A stretch of 64,000 nucleotides of DNA from a virus: positions 37,250 through 101,249 of the IMG/VR virus record IMGVR_UViG_3300037119_004556; one strand, 5' to 3'. How positions within the stretch are numbered: position 1 is the first letter of the stretch; every line of letters begins with the position of its first letter. Positions 1 to 6,287 of this stretch are shown one piece after another. Position numbers and translations under genes: made by a program. Below the pieces are notes generated by a model. It worked only from the letters and a program-made list of their open reading frames with translations, was not told the DNA's origin and did no database searches.

Positions 1-56
1 AACTCTGATCGGCGCGTCGGCGGCGAGGCGCGGATGGTGGATGAGTCTTGACGCGG

Positions 57-129
57 TGGGGGCACGAGGAGTTGAACCTCGGACCCGGGCATTATGAGTG
101 CCACGCTCTAACCGTTGAGCTATACCCCC
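57..129 (-). tRNA. tRNA-Met(CAT), elongator-like
   Basis: Full cloverleaf on the minus strand: acceptor GGGGGTA/TGCCCCC, anticodon loop CTCATAA, T-loop TTCAACT, discriminator A. Only CC of the CCA is encoded. The other CAT tRNA of this array (2444-2518) has initiator features, so this one is probably the elongator (or a tRNA-Ile2 if the C34 is modified). Last gene of a 13-tRNA array. Confidence 0.9.
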
Positions 130-332
130 GTGTCTGGTTGGCGAGCGCGAGCGCGGGCCTGACCGCCGCTCGACTTGGCGAGCGCCTGTATCTCGGGCAG
201 TGACGCCGGGTCGGAGAACGTGCCGTCCTTGAACAGGACGACGAACTCGATGTTCCGGGGCGAAGGCGCGGGGAACATCCTCGGTGGGTGATTCCCACAC
301 TTGCCGTTGGCGCAGCGTCGTGGTTCGTTCAT
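120..332 (-). CDS. Small hypothetical protein between tRNAs (70 aa)
   Basis: Unrecognised 70-aa ORF. Its ATG shares its A with the last base of the encoded CCA of tRNA-Arg(TCT) upstream, and its stop lies inside the next tRNA. The N-terminus has a CxxxxC pair (residues 7-12), followed by a plausible globular stretch (IEFVVLFKDGTF) and an Ala/Arg-rich tail. It may be translated from the tRNA-array transcript after processing. It could be a chance ORF, because it fits exactly between two tRNAs and no ribosome-binding site is visible. Confidence 0.35.
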   Translation of the reverse strand: MNEPRRCANGKCGNHPPRMFPAPSPRNIEFVVLFKDGTFSDPASLPEIQALAKSSGGQARARARQPDTGV

Positions 333-407
333 GGTGCGGTCGGAGGGACTCGAACCCCCAGCACGAAGATTAGAACGCTCCTGCTCTATCCATTGAGCTA
401 CGACCGC
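332..407 (-). tRNA. tRNA-Arg(TCT)
   Basis: Acceptor GCGGTCG/CGACCGC (7 of 7 pairs), anticodon loop GTTCTAA, T-loop TTCGAGT, discriminator A and an encoded CCA (332-334). Reads AGA, a codon rare in GC-rich hosts. Confidence 0.9.
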
Positions 408-411
408 ATGG

Positions 412-485
412 TGGGGGCGGAGGGACTCGAACCCCCGACCGGCTGGGTGTAAACCAGAAGCTCTGCCGCTGAGACATACGCCCCC
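412..485 (-). tRNA. tRNA-Val(TAC)
   Basis: Acceptor GGGGGCG/CGCCCCC, anticodon loop TTTACAC, canonical T-loop TTCGAGT. CCA not encoded. Confidence 0.9.
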
Positions 486-490
486 TTGTG

Positions 491-564
491 TGGTCCCGGC
501 AGGAGTTGAACCTGCGGCCTTCGGTGTTTCAAGCCGACGCTCTCGCCGTCTGAGCTACAGAACC
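491..564 (-). tRNA. tRNA-Phe(GAA)
   Basis: Acceptor GGTTCTG/CGGGACC with G-T pairs, anticodon loop TTGAAAC, T-loop TTCAACT, discriminator A. The 31-39 anticodon-stem pair is C-A. Confidence 0.88.
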
Positions 565-565
565 T

Positions 566-641
566 TGGTGCGGGTGGAGGGCATCGAACCCCCGACTGTT
601 CGCTTAAGAGGCGACTACTCTGCCGTCTGAGTTACACCCGC
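566..641 (-). tRNA. tRNA-Lys(CTT)
   Basis: Acceptor GCGGGTG/CACCCGC, anticodon loop CTCTTAA, T-loop TTCGATG, discriminator A and encoded CCA at 566-568. Confidence 0.92.
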
Positions 642-650
642 AGGGTGTTG

Positions 651-721
651 TAGGCGTGGCAGGTGTCGAACCTGCGCCCCCGGTTCCAGAGACCAGTGCT
701 CTCCCGTTGAGCTACACGCCA
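651..721 (-). tRNA. tRNA-Gln(CTG)
   Basis: Anticodon loop CTCTGGA, T-arm GCAGG/CCTGC with loop TTCGACA. Acceptor is TGGCGTG against CACGCCT, so the first pair is T-T instead of the U1-A72 usual for bacterial tRNA-Gln. A second Gln tRNA (TTG) at 3492-3562 has the same T1/T72 mismatch. Confidence 0.85.
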
Positions 722-734
722 TCGTTGTGATGAG

Positions 735-806
735 AGCCGACGCCAGGAGTCGAACCCGGGATGCGTCCTTACGAAAGGCGAGTGTTACCACTGACACCAC
801 GTCGGC
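735..806 (-). tRNA. tRNA-Thr(CGT)
   Basis: Acceptor GCCGACG/CGTCGGC, anticodon loop TTCGTAA, T-loop TTCGACT. Anticodon stem has a C-A mismatch; discriminator T. Confidence 0.87.
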
Positions 807-820
807 GTTGTTGTATTGCG

Positions 821-894
821 CTCCGAGGGCAGGGATCGAACCTGCGCGGAACCCGCTTAACAGGCGGGCGCTCTGCCAACTGAGCTACCTCGGA
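821..894 (-). tRNA. tRNA-Asn(GTT)
   Basis: Acceptor TCCGAGG/CCTCGGA, anticodon stem CCCGC/GCGGG, loop CTGTTAA, T-loop TTCGATC, discriminator G as expected for tRNA-Asn. It has its own upstream promoter (910-939). Confidence 0.92.
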
Positions 895-909
895 AAGGCT
901 TGCATCTCA

Positions 910-939
910 ACTCTACCCGGTCTGTCCCGGGTCTGTCAA
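910..939 (-). promoter_or_regulatory. Promoter for the first eight tRNAs
   Basis: -35 TTGACA (934-939), 18-nt spacer, -10 TAGAGT (910-915). Transcription would start near 903, just before tRNA-Asn, and read through eight tRNAs. Confidence 0.7.
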
Positions 940-1033
940 GACAGTTGTCAGGGCTGGGGATTGACTCGTGTGCTCACGAATCGCGTCACCACAGCGCCGG
1001 TGCGCTTGGTTCGCTGGGTCGTGAATCGCCTCG

Positions 1034-1477
1034 TCATGCCAGTGACAGTACCGGCCCAGGTGGCGTCGGCGCAACAAGGTATTGAGCGGCGTATCTGACG
1101 CCCGTCACCTGACCGTTCCTCGCCGGGTCCAGGCGGAGCACGCCATCGCTCGCCGCGAGATCTGAGCGCGGCACCAAGTACACCGCTTCCAACGCCGGAC
1201 AGTAGACACCGAACAGGTCGACCTCGGCCTCGGTGTAGTAGCGCGTCGCCTGCGGCGCAGCCCGTGTGGCGGGCTTCACGGAGTACATCTTGAAGCGGAC
1301 GGCACCTCGAACGATCCGGCCGGTCTTGACCTGCACGCGCTCGAACGAACCGGCGCGCTCGATGACCATGTCGTAGCGTTCGTTGTCGCCCCACGGCAAC
1401 AGCACGGCGTATCCGGCCCCGAGCAGGGCGGCGAGCACCTTCGCCTCGCTCAGGTTCCCGGTGGTCTTGGTGTTCAT
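1034..1477 (-). CDS. PD-(D/E)XK nuclease-like protein
   Basis: 147 aa. The N-terminal half matches the small PD-(D/E)XK fold of group-I-intron-associated or resolvase-like endonucleases: GNLSEAKVLAALL helix (residues 7-19), then YDMVIERAG and RVQVKTG, which supply the catalytic D, E/Q and K (D at about 35, Q-V-K at about 47-49). The start at 1477 is preferred over an upstream ATG because that one lies inside tRNA-Asp; this ATG directly follows the tRNA's encoded CCA. It sits inside a tRNA array, a common place for selfish or repair nucleases. DNA cleavage is inferred from motifs only, and no intron is visible nearby. Confidence 0.75.
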   Translation of the reverse strand: MNTKTTGNLSEAKVLAALLGAGYAVLLPWGDNERYDMVIERAGSFERVQVKTGRIVRGAVRFKMYSVKPATRAAPQATRYYTEAEVDLFGVYCPALEAVYLVPRSDLAASDGVLRLDPARNGQVTGVRYAAQYLVAPTPPGPVLSLA

Positions 1478-1555
1478 TGGCGCCGACAAAGGGACTTGAA
1501 CCCTCGACCTCCGCCGTGACAGGGCGGCGCTCTAACCTGACTGAGCTATGCCGAC
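1478..1555 (-). tRNA. tRNA-Asp(GTC)
   Basis: Acceptor GTCGGCA/TGTCGGC, anticodon stem CCGCC/GGCGG, loop CTGTCAC, T-loop TTCAAGT, discriminator G as required for Asp. CCA encoded at 1478-1480 and followed at once by the ATG of the nuclease gene. Confidence 0.92.
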
Positions 1556-1564
1556 ACGGCCAAT

Positions 1565-2098
1565 CTAGCCGCTCGACAGGAAGTCGGCCGACGAGGATTC
1601 GACCTCGAAGTCGCCCGAGGTGAGATCGGTCGACGTGTCCTCGATCGGCGCCTCGACACAGAACTCGGGGGCGGTGTCGGCCTCGAAGATCAGACCGCAC
1701 GTGCCGCCAAAGAACTCGTACTCGGAATCGACCGGCGACTGCTGGTACAGATCGTCGCAAGCTTGCATCTGCCCGGCCTCGCAGCCGAGCCACAGTTGAT
1801 CGAGGTCGCCGTCGTCGCCGAACGTGTACGGCTCATCCGGCGCGGACTCATCGAACACGGCCTCCTCGACAACCGAGAGCGGCACTTCCGATGGTGGGTC
1901 CTTCTGGTTGACGTGCTCGGTGTCGAACCACCAGTGCCCGAAGATCGCGGCGAGGCCCATCGCCACGATGATCAACCACGAGGCGCCCGAGATGTTGATC
2001 TTGAAGAACTGGACGCCTGCTGCCTCGTCGCCGCGGTGGTAGATCCCGAGCGCGACGCCGACTGCGATCAACGCGATGCCGACGATCACCAGGAGCAT
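1565..2098 (-). CDS. Two-TM membrane protein with C-terminal Cys domain
   Basis: 177 aa. Two hydrophobic segments (residues 1-19, LLVIVGIALIAVGVALGIY; and about 40-57, WLIIVAMGLAAIFGHWWF) precede an acidic linker and a domain reading LDQLWLGCEAGQMQACDDLY (about 98-117), then SPVDSEYEFFGGTCG. This CxxGxxxACDxLYxxSPxxSxYExFGxTCG signature recurs in actinobacterial membrane proteins of unknown role; it is probably extracytoplasmic and disulfide-bonded. The start at 2098 is chosen because earlier Mets fall inside tRNA-Gly. Function unknown; perhaps an envelope or superinfection-related protein. Confidence 0.75.
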   Translation of the reverse strand: MLLVIVGIALIAVGVALGIYHRGDEAAGVQFFKINISGASWLIIVAMGLAAIFGHWWFDTEHVNQKDPPSEVPLSVVEEAVFDESAPDEPYTFGDDGDLDQLWLGCEAGQMQACDDLYQQSPVDSEYEFFGGTCGLIFEADTAPEFCVEAPIEDTSTDLTSGDFEVESSSADFLSSG

Positions 2099-2122
2099 GG
2101 GCGAACGGTACTGGGCGGTGAG

Positions 2123-2193
2123 AGCGTCGACGGGGACTCGAACCCCGATCGGTTGACTGGCAGTCAACGGTCCTGCCGTTGAACGATCGACGC
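2123..2193 (-). tRNA. tRNA-Gly(GCC)
   Basis: Acceptor GCGTCGA/TCGACGC, anticodon stem GTTGA/TCAAC, loop CTGCCAG, T-loop TTCGAGT. Confidence 0.92.
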
Positions 2194-2238
2194 GGGCTGC
2201 GGCCGATGGTGGTGATCAAACCATCATCGACCGCCTCG

Positions 2239-2313
2239 TTGGGGAGCCAGGACTTGAACCTGGGACACGTTGCGTATCAGACAACTGCTCTAACCGGACT
2301 GAGCTACACCCCA
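2239..2313 (-). tRNA. tRNA-Ile(GAT)
   Basis: Acceptor TGGGGTG/CTCCCCA with one T-T mismatch, anticodon stem GTTGT/GCAAC, loop CTGATAC, T-loop TTCAAGT, discriminator A. Confidence 0.9.
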
Positions 2314-2317
2314 ATGG

Positions 2318-2390
2318 AGATCCGGGCGGGAATCGAACTCGCATGTCCCGCTTTGCAGGCGGGCGCCTTCACCACGTTGGCTACCGGATC
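2318..2390 (-). tRNA. tRNA-Cys(GCA)
   Basis: Acceptor GATCCGG/CCGGATC, anticodon stem CCCGC/GCGGG, loop CTGCAAA, T-loop TTCGATT, discriminator T (U73 is a Cys identity base). Confidence 0.92.
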
Positions 2391-2443
2391 GCGCTAGGCG
2401 ATTCGACAACCTCGACATCGGGCGATGGTCTGCGTGTTCATCG

Positions 2444-2518
2444 TGGCGCGAGGGGGATTTGAACCCACCGACTTTCAGCTTATGAGGCTGATGAGCTACC
2501 GGACTGCTCTACCGCGCT
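2444..2518 (-). tRNA. tRNA-fMet(CAT), initiator-like
   Basis: Anticodon loop CTCATAA. The D-arm (AGAGCAGTCCGGTAGCTC) is typical of bacterial initiators, and the first acceptor pair is mismatched (A1/C72), the position left unpaired in formyl-accepting initiators. The usual three G-C pairs of the anticodon stem are weakened to CAGC/GCTG. First tRNA of the array, directly after its promoter. Confidence 0.82.
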
Positions 2519-2524
2519 GACATG

Positions 2525-2553
2525 ATCGTACCACACGTCAACTCAGTTGACAA
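2525..2553 (-). promoter_or_regulatory. Promoter of tRNA array 1
   Basis: -35 TTGTCA (2548-2553), 17-nt spacer, -10 TACGAT (2525-2530). The start would fall at the first tRNA (fMet). A second TTGACG overlaps the spacer. Confidence 0.65.
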
Positions 2554-2561
2554 GGTGGGTT

Positions 2562-2831
2562 TCAGTGATTCCGGAGCAGGTCCCAGTATTTCGGGATCTC
2601 CTCGTGCTCGGCGTGTTCGAGCGTGATCCGGATCTGGCTTCCCAGGCGGAACTCGCCGTGCTCGCGATGGTCCCAGCGCGGGATCCACAGGAACCCACCG
2701 CCCTCTTTGTGCGAGGTCGACTGCAACATGTGTTGCTCGCTCTTGTCCCAGGCGAGCGGCGCCAACTTCAACATCGGTCCGAGTTCGTACTCCTCGGTCA
2801 CTGCGGTCACGTGGGTCAACCATGTCGTCAT
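2562..2831 (-). CDS. Hypothetical protein (89 aa)
   Basis: Unrecognised soluble protein, rich in His/Glu toward the C-terminus (LEHAEHEEIPKYWDLLRNH), with a central FLWIPRWDHREHGEF stretch. Start at 2831 (MTTWLTH) is chosen among four in-frame Mets because the upstream residues look non-coding. It lies immediately upstream of the tRNA-array promoter and is divergent from the tagged protein at 2888. Confidence 0.6.
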   Translation of the reverse strand: MTTWLTHVTAVTEEYELGPMLKLAPLAWDKSEQHMLQSTSHKEGGGFLWIPRWDHREHGEFRLGSQIRITLEHAEHEEIPKYWDLLRNH

Positions 2832-2887
2832 GGCGCGCACCATAGTCATCCGCGACGACATCCTCGATGGTGGTCATACTGGTGGCC

Positions 2888-3490
2888 ATGCCGAACCCGT
2901 GGCACGACGAGATCGGGCGTTTCGCGCCGAAGGGGACCGGCACGAAGTCGGGCGGCGACATCGTGGCCAAGAGCGAATCGCAGCCCGGGTCGTTGCGCCG
3001 CAAGATCGAGGACGAGATCGACATCTTCCTGCGCGGACGCCCACGGCTGCGCGACTCGGACATCGAGCTACTCAAGGACTCGATCGGCGCCCTCATGCCG
3101 CCAGGCGAAGACGATCCACCCTGGTCCGACGTCCGCCGCCGCGAGGGCGGCGACATCGTGGCGAAGAACACGAGCGTCGCCCCCGATGGTGGCGGTCCGA
3201 GTCCTCTGCCGTGGCTGAACCCGTTGCCGAAGGGCGGGGCGGCCTCGCGGCCGTTGGTCAAGAGCAGCCAGGTCGATGACTTCTACGGCGAGGTGAACCG
3301 GGTGTTGAAGGAATCACTGGACGGCGTCCATGACATCAAGCCGCCGCTCAGGGACCGGGTGAAGCGCAAGCTTCACGAGTTGGTCGACAAGTTCATGGAA
3401 GGTCTGGACGAGGACCTCGGCGACAAGAACTGGGATCCGATCGGCCTCGTTCCGTACACCGAGCGTCGCCGCTGGGATGAGTGGCAGTAG
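2888..3490 (+). CDS. Protein with N-terminal NPWHDEIGRFAPKGTG tag
   Basis: 200 aa. Residues 3-18 are an exact copy of the tag that precedes each module of the four giant ORFs at 17.4-33.2 kb, but here it stands alone on the other strand, 14 kb away. The rest is a low-complexity acidic/basic region with helical segments (about 30-65 and 130-185, KIEDEIDIFLRG, VKRKLHELVDKFMEGL). The phrase GGDIVAK occurs twice (about 24 and 88) and resembles GNEGDIVSK in the 17384-19663 ORF. No catalytic motif is visible. The start at 2888 puts the tag at the extreme N-terminus. If the tag targets proteins to the head, this is a further cargo or internal protein. Confidence 0.8.
   Translation: MPNPWHDEIGRFAPKGTGTKSGGDIVAKSESQPGSLRRKIEDEIDIFLRGRPRLRDSDIELLKDSIGALMPPGEDDPPWSDVRRREGGDIVAKNTSVAPDGGGPSPLPWLNPLPKGGAASRPLVKSSQVDDFYGEVNRVLKESLDGVHDIKPPLRDRVKRKLHELVDKFMEGLDEDLGDKNWDPIGLVPYTERRRWDEWQ
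2894..2941 (+). repeat. Tag copy 18 (NPWHDEIGRFAPKGTG), orphan
   Basis: DNA encoding the 16-residue tag at the start of the 2888 protein; the only copy on the plus strand. Confidence 0.9.
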
Positions 3491-3491
3491 G

Positions 3492-3562
3492 TAGACCGCC
3501 GAGGAATCGAACCTCGATACCCGGCACCAAAGACCAGGGTCCTACCGTTGAACGAGCGGTCA
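3492..3562 (-). tRNA. tRNA-Gln(TTG)
   Basis: Anticodon loop CTTTGGT, T-arm CGAGG/CCTCG with loop TTCGATT, acceptor TGACCGC/GCGGTCT with a T1-T72 mismatch as in the other Gln tRNA. It lies 2 nt after tRNA-Pro. Confidence 0.87.
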
Positions 3563-3563
3563 G

Positions 3564-3635
3564 TCGGGGAGGTCAGAATCGAACTGACGCCATCCTGGTC
3601 CCAGGCCAGGTGCGAGACCACTACGCTGCTCCCCG
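3564..3635 (-). tRNA. tRNA-Pro(TGG)
   Basis: Acceptor CGGGGAG/CTCCCCG (C1-G72 is typical of Pro), anticodon stem CCTGG/CCAGG, loop CCTGGGA (C33 instead of T33), T-loop TTCGATT. A second Pro(TGG) lies at 10079. Confidence 0.85.
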
Positions 3636-3700
3636 TACGCGTCCCAGCCCGATGAGGGCCGGGGGTTCAGGGTTGCGGTCGGCGCGTGAGCACGGTTGAG

Positions 3701-3731
3701 AGCGTAGCAGACCCCGGTCCATGGTTGCCAC
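3701..3731 (-). promoter_or_regulatory. Possible promoter for tRNA-Pro/tRNA-Gln
   Basis: -10 TACGCT (3701-3706) and a GTGGCA-like -35 (3726-3731), with the ACCATGGACC spacer typical of this phage's promoters but 19 nt long. Weaker than the others. The rest of 3636-3797 shows nothing else. Confidence 0.35.
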
Positions 3732-3797
3732 AGGGTTTATCGCTGCGTGTGATCGGCATCGCGCTGACGGCGCACATTTGACAGGTACTTTCGCGGT

Positions 3798-4082
3798 GTG
3801 CCTGCCCCGGCGGAGTTCCAGGAGTACGTGCCGCTCACGGGCGCGGCGGCGATGCTCGCGTTCCTGTTGAAGACGTGGATCACGAACTCCCGCGACCGTG
3901 AGCGCGAACGTAAAGACATGATCATCGAGCATCGCGACGCGATGGCCGCCAAGGACACCGCTCATCGACAAGCGATGATTGATGCCGTGGCCGACAAGGA
4001 CGCCCACATCCGACATCTCCGCGAACGAGTCGCCGAGCAAGAGGCCGAACTACGCGCGTCGAAGACCGGAGGGGCAGCATGA
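3798..4082 (+). CDS. Small membrane-anchored coiled-coil protein
   Basis: 94 aa, GTG start. A hydrophobic stretch (residues about 13-28, [17 protein letters not shown]) is followed by a long charged helix (31-90, [18 protein letters not shown] ... [15 protein letters not shown]) predicted as a coiled coil. Its stop overlaps the ATG of the collagen-like gene (ATGA), so the two are translationally coupled. The pairing resembles small membrane/coiled-coil lysis or spanin-like partners, but no lipobox is visible. Role unknown. Confidence 0.7.
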   Translation: MPAPAEFQEYVPLTGAAAMLAFLLKTWITNSRDRERERKDMIIEHRDAMAAKDTAHRQAMIDAVADKDAHIRHLRERVAEQEAELRASKTGGAA

Positions 4083-4801
4083 GTAAGCGGGAGGGATTGG
4101 TGGTCGGAGCCGCGGCCGTGATCGTCGGGTGGCTCGGTGTGACGCTCGTGGCGAACGCCCGCAACGACGACAAGCAGGACGACCGGATCTCCACGGTCGA
4201 GAGCGGCGCCGCCGCGCTCGCCGGGGCGCTCGATGAGTTGCAGGCCAAGTACCCGACGTTGTCGATCCCGTCGCCCGAGGCCGTTCTCGATAACGCCGGA
4301 GTCGGCGATCAAGTCGACATCCAGACCATCCAGGGCGAGCAGGGCGAGCAGGGCGTACCCGGCGCGCCAGGAGAACCAGGCGCACCGGGCGTAGGTGAAC
4401 CTGGGTCGCCCGGCGCCCCTGGTGACACCGGCGCGCCAGGCGTGAGCGGACCGCCCGGGCCGAGTGGCCCTCCTGGACCGAGTGGCCCGCCAGGGACCGG
4501 AGAGGCCGGTGAGACGGGCGCTACGGGACCGCCAGGGCCAGCGGGTCCGGAGGGGCCAGCGGGGCCATCACCGACGCAGGAGGAGCTACTGGCGGCAGTG
4601 ACGCTGTACTGCTCGACGTTCAACTGTGTCGGTCCTGTCGGTCCGCAGGGGCCGGAAGGTCCGCAGGGTCCCGCCGGTCCGGCGGGTCCGCCCGGTGCTC
4701 AGGGTCCACCCGGACCCGGGCCGACGCAGGCGCAGTTGATCGCCGCCGTCCAGGCGTACTGCCAGGCGAGCCGCGGGAACTGCCGACCCGGCAACGGCTA
4801 G
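4079..4801 (+). CDS. Membrane-anchored collagen-like protein
   Basis: 240 aa. N-terminal TM helix (residues 7-25, [19 protein letters not shown]), a helical spacer to about 80, then two Gly-X-Y tracts: about 84-163 ([19 protein letters not shown] ...) and about 184-212 ([17 protein letters not shown] ...). Each tract is followed by a related 20-residue cap: [19 protein letters not shown] and [21 protein letters not shown]. The paired cysteines suggest trimer or disulfide registration. Collagen-like repeats are common in phage fibre-type proteins, but an N-terminal TM anchor is unusual for a fibre and suggests an envelope-displayed trimer. Its stop overlaps the convergent gene at 4798. Confidence 0.85.
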   Translation: MSKREGLVVGAAAVIVGWLGVTLVANARNDDKQDDRISTVESGAAALAGALDELQAKYPTLSIPSPEAVLDNAGVGDQVDIQTIQGEQGEQGVPGAPGEPGAPGVGEPGSPGAPGDTGAPGVSGPPGPSGPPGPSGPPGTGEAGETGATGPPGPAGPEGPAGPSPTQEELLAAVTLYCSTFNCVGPVGPQGPEGPQGPAGPAGPPGAQGPPGPGPTQAQLIAAVQAYCQASRGNCRPGNG

Positions 4802-5004
4802 TCGACGTCGAACACGACCTTGACACCGGCCGAGCCGTCAAGCAGTTCCTCGACGGTGCAGCCGCGGATCAGCGCGAACCCGGCGAGCGCGTCCTGCTGA
4901 TGGTGGTAGCCCTCGCCGCTGTCGCCGAGTTTCTTGTAGTTCCCGTCAGCGATCGCGGTCCAGCGGACCTCACCGGCATGGTCTTTCTTGACGTGCAGTT
5001 CCAT
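4798..5004 (-). CDS. YegP/DUF1508-like small protein
   Basis: 68 aa. [20 protein letters not shown] ... [27 protein letters not shown] resembles the single-repeat DUF1508 (YegP) fold: strand, R-W, N..K-L-G-x-S-G-E-x-Y, then a helix. Start at 5004 because the upstream extension is low quality. It converges with the collagen-like gene, the two stops overlapping by 4 nt, and is transcribed with tRNA array 2. YegP proteins have no established biochemical role. Confidence 0.6.
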   Translation of the reverse strand: MELHVKKDHAGEVRWTAIADGNYKKLGDSGEGYHHQQDALAGFALIRGCTVEELLDGSAGVKVVFDVD

Positions 5005-5034
5005 GCCGGGATCGTAGACCCGGCGTCCACAGTC

Positions 5035-5111
5035 TGGTGGCGATGGCAGGACTCGAACCTGCGACACGCGGTTCCGTAGACCGCTGCTCTAATCCACTGA
5101 GCTACATCACC
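5035..5111 (-). tRNA. tRNA-Arg(ACG)
   Basis: Acceptor GGTGATG/CATCGCC, anticodon stem GCGGT/ACCGC, loop CTACGGA, T-loop TTCGAGT, discriminator A, CCA encoded (5035-5037). A34 needs TadA deamination to inosine. Confidence 0.92.
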
Positions 5112-5112
5112 T

Positions 5113-5188
5113 TGGTAGCGCGTGCGGGGATCGAACCCGCGATCTCCTGGTTGAAAGCCAGGCGTCCGTACCTCTCGACCAACGCGCC
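5113..5188 (-). tRNA. tRNA-Glu(TTC)
   Basis: Acceptor GGCGCGT/ACGCGCT (G1-T72), anticodon stem CCTGG/CCAGG, loop CTTTCAA, T-loop TTCGATC, encoded CCA at 5113-5115. Confidence 0.9.
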
Positions 5189-5194
5189 TTGTAG

Positions 5195-5265
5195 TACCGC
5201 CAGCGGGGGACGATCCCGCATTGTCAGGTTGAGAACCTGGTGTCCTGCCGTTAGACGATGGCGGC
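5195..5265 (-). tRNA. tRNA-Glu(CTC), divergent T-loop
   Basis: Acceptor GCCGCCA/TGGCGGT, anticodon loop TTCTCAA, T-stem GCGGG/CCCGC. The T-loop is ATCGTCC instead of TTCGANN, so T54 is lost and residues 57-58 are altered. Possibly a degrading copy. Confidence 0.75.
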
Positions 5266-5276
5266 TTGATTGTGAG

Positions 5277-5349
5277 TACCGAGGACAGGAGTCGAACCTG
5301 CACTGGACGCATTTTGAGTGCGCTGCATCTGCCGTTGTGCTACCTCGGC
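5277..5349 (-). tRNA. tRNA-Leu(CAA), short variable loop
   Basis: Acceptor GCCGAGG/CCTCGGT, anticodon stem GCGCA/TGCGT, loop CTCAAAA, T-loop TTCGACT. The variable region is only about 5 nt (CCAGT), whereas bacterial tRNA-Leu has a long variable arm. Confidence 0.82.
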
Positions 5350-5350
5350 T

Positions 5351-5428
5351 TGGTCCCGAGAGCGGGGGTCGAACCCGCACTGGTCGGCCCCTCAGACCGA
5401 TGTCTCTGCCAGATTGGACTATCTCGGG
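5351..5428 (-). tRNA. tRNA-Leu(GAG), short variable loop
   Basis: Acceptor CCCGAGA/TCTCGGG (7 of 7), anticodon stem TCGGT/GCCGA, loop CTGAGGG, T-loop TTCGACC, discriminator A, encoded CCA at 5351-5353. Variable region about 5 nt. Confidence 0.85.
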
Positions 5429-5434
5429 ATTGAG

Positions 5435-5511
5435 TAGCGACGACGGGGATCGAACCCGCACTGGCCGGTTCCTGAAACCGGTGCCTCTGCCGTGGATTGG
5501 GCTACGTCGCT
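5435..5511 (-). tRNA. tRNA-Leu(CAG), short variable loop
   Basis: Acceptor AGCGACG/CGTCGCT, anticodon stem CCGGT/ACCGG, loop TTCAGGA, T-loop TTCGATC, discriminator A. Variable region CCAGT. Confidence 0.85.
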
Positions 5512-5591
5512 AGGGACGAACGCGTCGACCTCGCGGTCAGCGTTCGAGTCGCTCTCGGAGTCGTAGCAATCGGGTCACGACACCGATGGTA

Positions 5592-5768
5592 TCACTCGGG
5601 TGTGACAGCCGCGTCGACGGTTTCGCTGTGCGCCCACAGAGCGCCCTGTTCCCGGCACGTCGCGCAGCACCATTCGTTCGGAGTGGTTTCCCGGAAGCGA
5701 CGGCCGCATTCGAGAGCCGATGTCCCGCAGTGCGCACACGGCGTCGAGTCGTCAATCCCGATCTTCAC
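5592..5768 (-). CDS. Small zinc-ribbon protein (58 aa)
   Basis: GTG start overlapping the end of the 5752 gene. Two Cys pairs, CAHC (residues 11-14) and CCATC (about 34-38), plus Cys 21 and His 46, suit a zinc ribbon. Third gene of an operon from the promoter at 6288; the transcript probably continues into tRNA array 2. Function unknown. Confidence 0.6.
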   Translation of the reverse strand: MKIGIDDSTPCAHCGTSALECGRRFRETTPNEWCCATCREQGALWAHSETVDAAVTPE

Positions 5769-5934
5769 GGCGTCCCGCCATCTCGCTCAGGTCGGCGTCC
5801 ATCGAGGAACCGTTCGACTCGTACCAACGCCGCACCTCGTCGCGAGTGGCCAGCCCGGTGCGGCCGTACCACTCGCTGATCGAGGCGCGGATCTCGTCAT
5901 CGACGTCGACCGTGAACGCGACCCGAACCTTCAT
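5752..5934 (-). CDS. Hypothetical protein (60 aa)
   Basis: MKVRVAFTVDVDDEIRASIS followed by WYGRTGLATRDEVRRWYE: a beta strand then two helices, resembling small phage proteins with a ribbon-helix-helix-like or antitoxin-like outline. ATGA overlap with the upstream gene's stop. Function unknown. Confidence 0.65.
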   Translation of the reverse strand: MKVRVAFTVDVDDEIRASISEWYGRTGLATRDEVRRWYESNGSSMDADLSEMAGRREDRD

Positions 5935-6281
5935 GCGTACCACGACCGGCGTGTCGCCTCGGTCGGGGCGATGCGCTCGCCGCAGCCGAAGTCGAACGAG
6001 AGCATCCAGATGTTCTCGCCGCGCCAGGTCGACAGGTACGGGCGCTTCGTGAGGATTGTCTCGGACACGAACTTGCCGGGGACCGGCACGCACTTGTCGC
6101 TCATGAAGCCTTCCGAGCCGGGCACCGAGTGGGCGCCGATCTTGCGGATCTTCACGGTCTTCGCGGTGGTGGCGACGACCTCGAAGTAGTCGACGTTCGT
6201 TTGGTCGTAGCCCCACGAATACTCGAAGATGTCGCCGACGACGATGTCGTGAGTGGTGGGCGTTGCGGTGGTGGTTTCCAT
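5931..6281 (-). CDS. Conserved phage-type protein (WGYDQTNVDYFEV)
   Basis: 116 aa. Residues about 15-30 (GDIFEYSWGYDQTNVDYFEV) match a signature common in small phage and mobile-element proteins of unknown function, followed by VVATTAKTVKIRKI and a Trp-rich C-terminus. The ATG at 6281 begins 6 nt after the -10 box, so the mRNA is predicted leaderless; its first codons read M-E-T-T-T. First gene of a three-gene operon. Confidence 0.75.
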   Translation of the reverse strand: METTTATPTTHDIVVGDIFEYSWGYDQTNVDYFEVVATTAKTVKIRKIGAHSVPGSEGFMSDKCVPVPGKFVSETILTKRPYLSTWRGENIWMLSFDFGCGERIAPTEATRRSWYA

Positions 6282-6287
6282 ACCTTG

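Noticed and set aside
3777-3800. TTGACA directly before the 3798 gene as a promoter
   Set aside because: No -10 at a workable distance before the GTG start.
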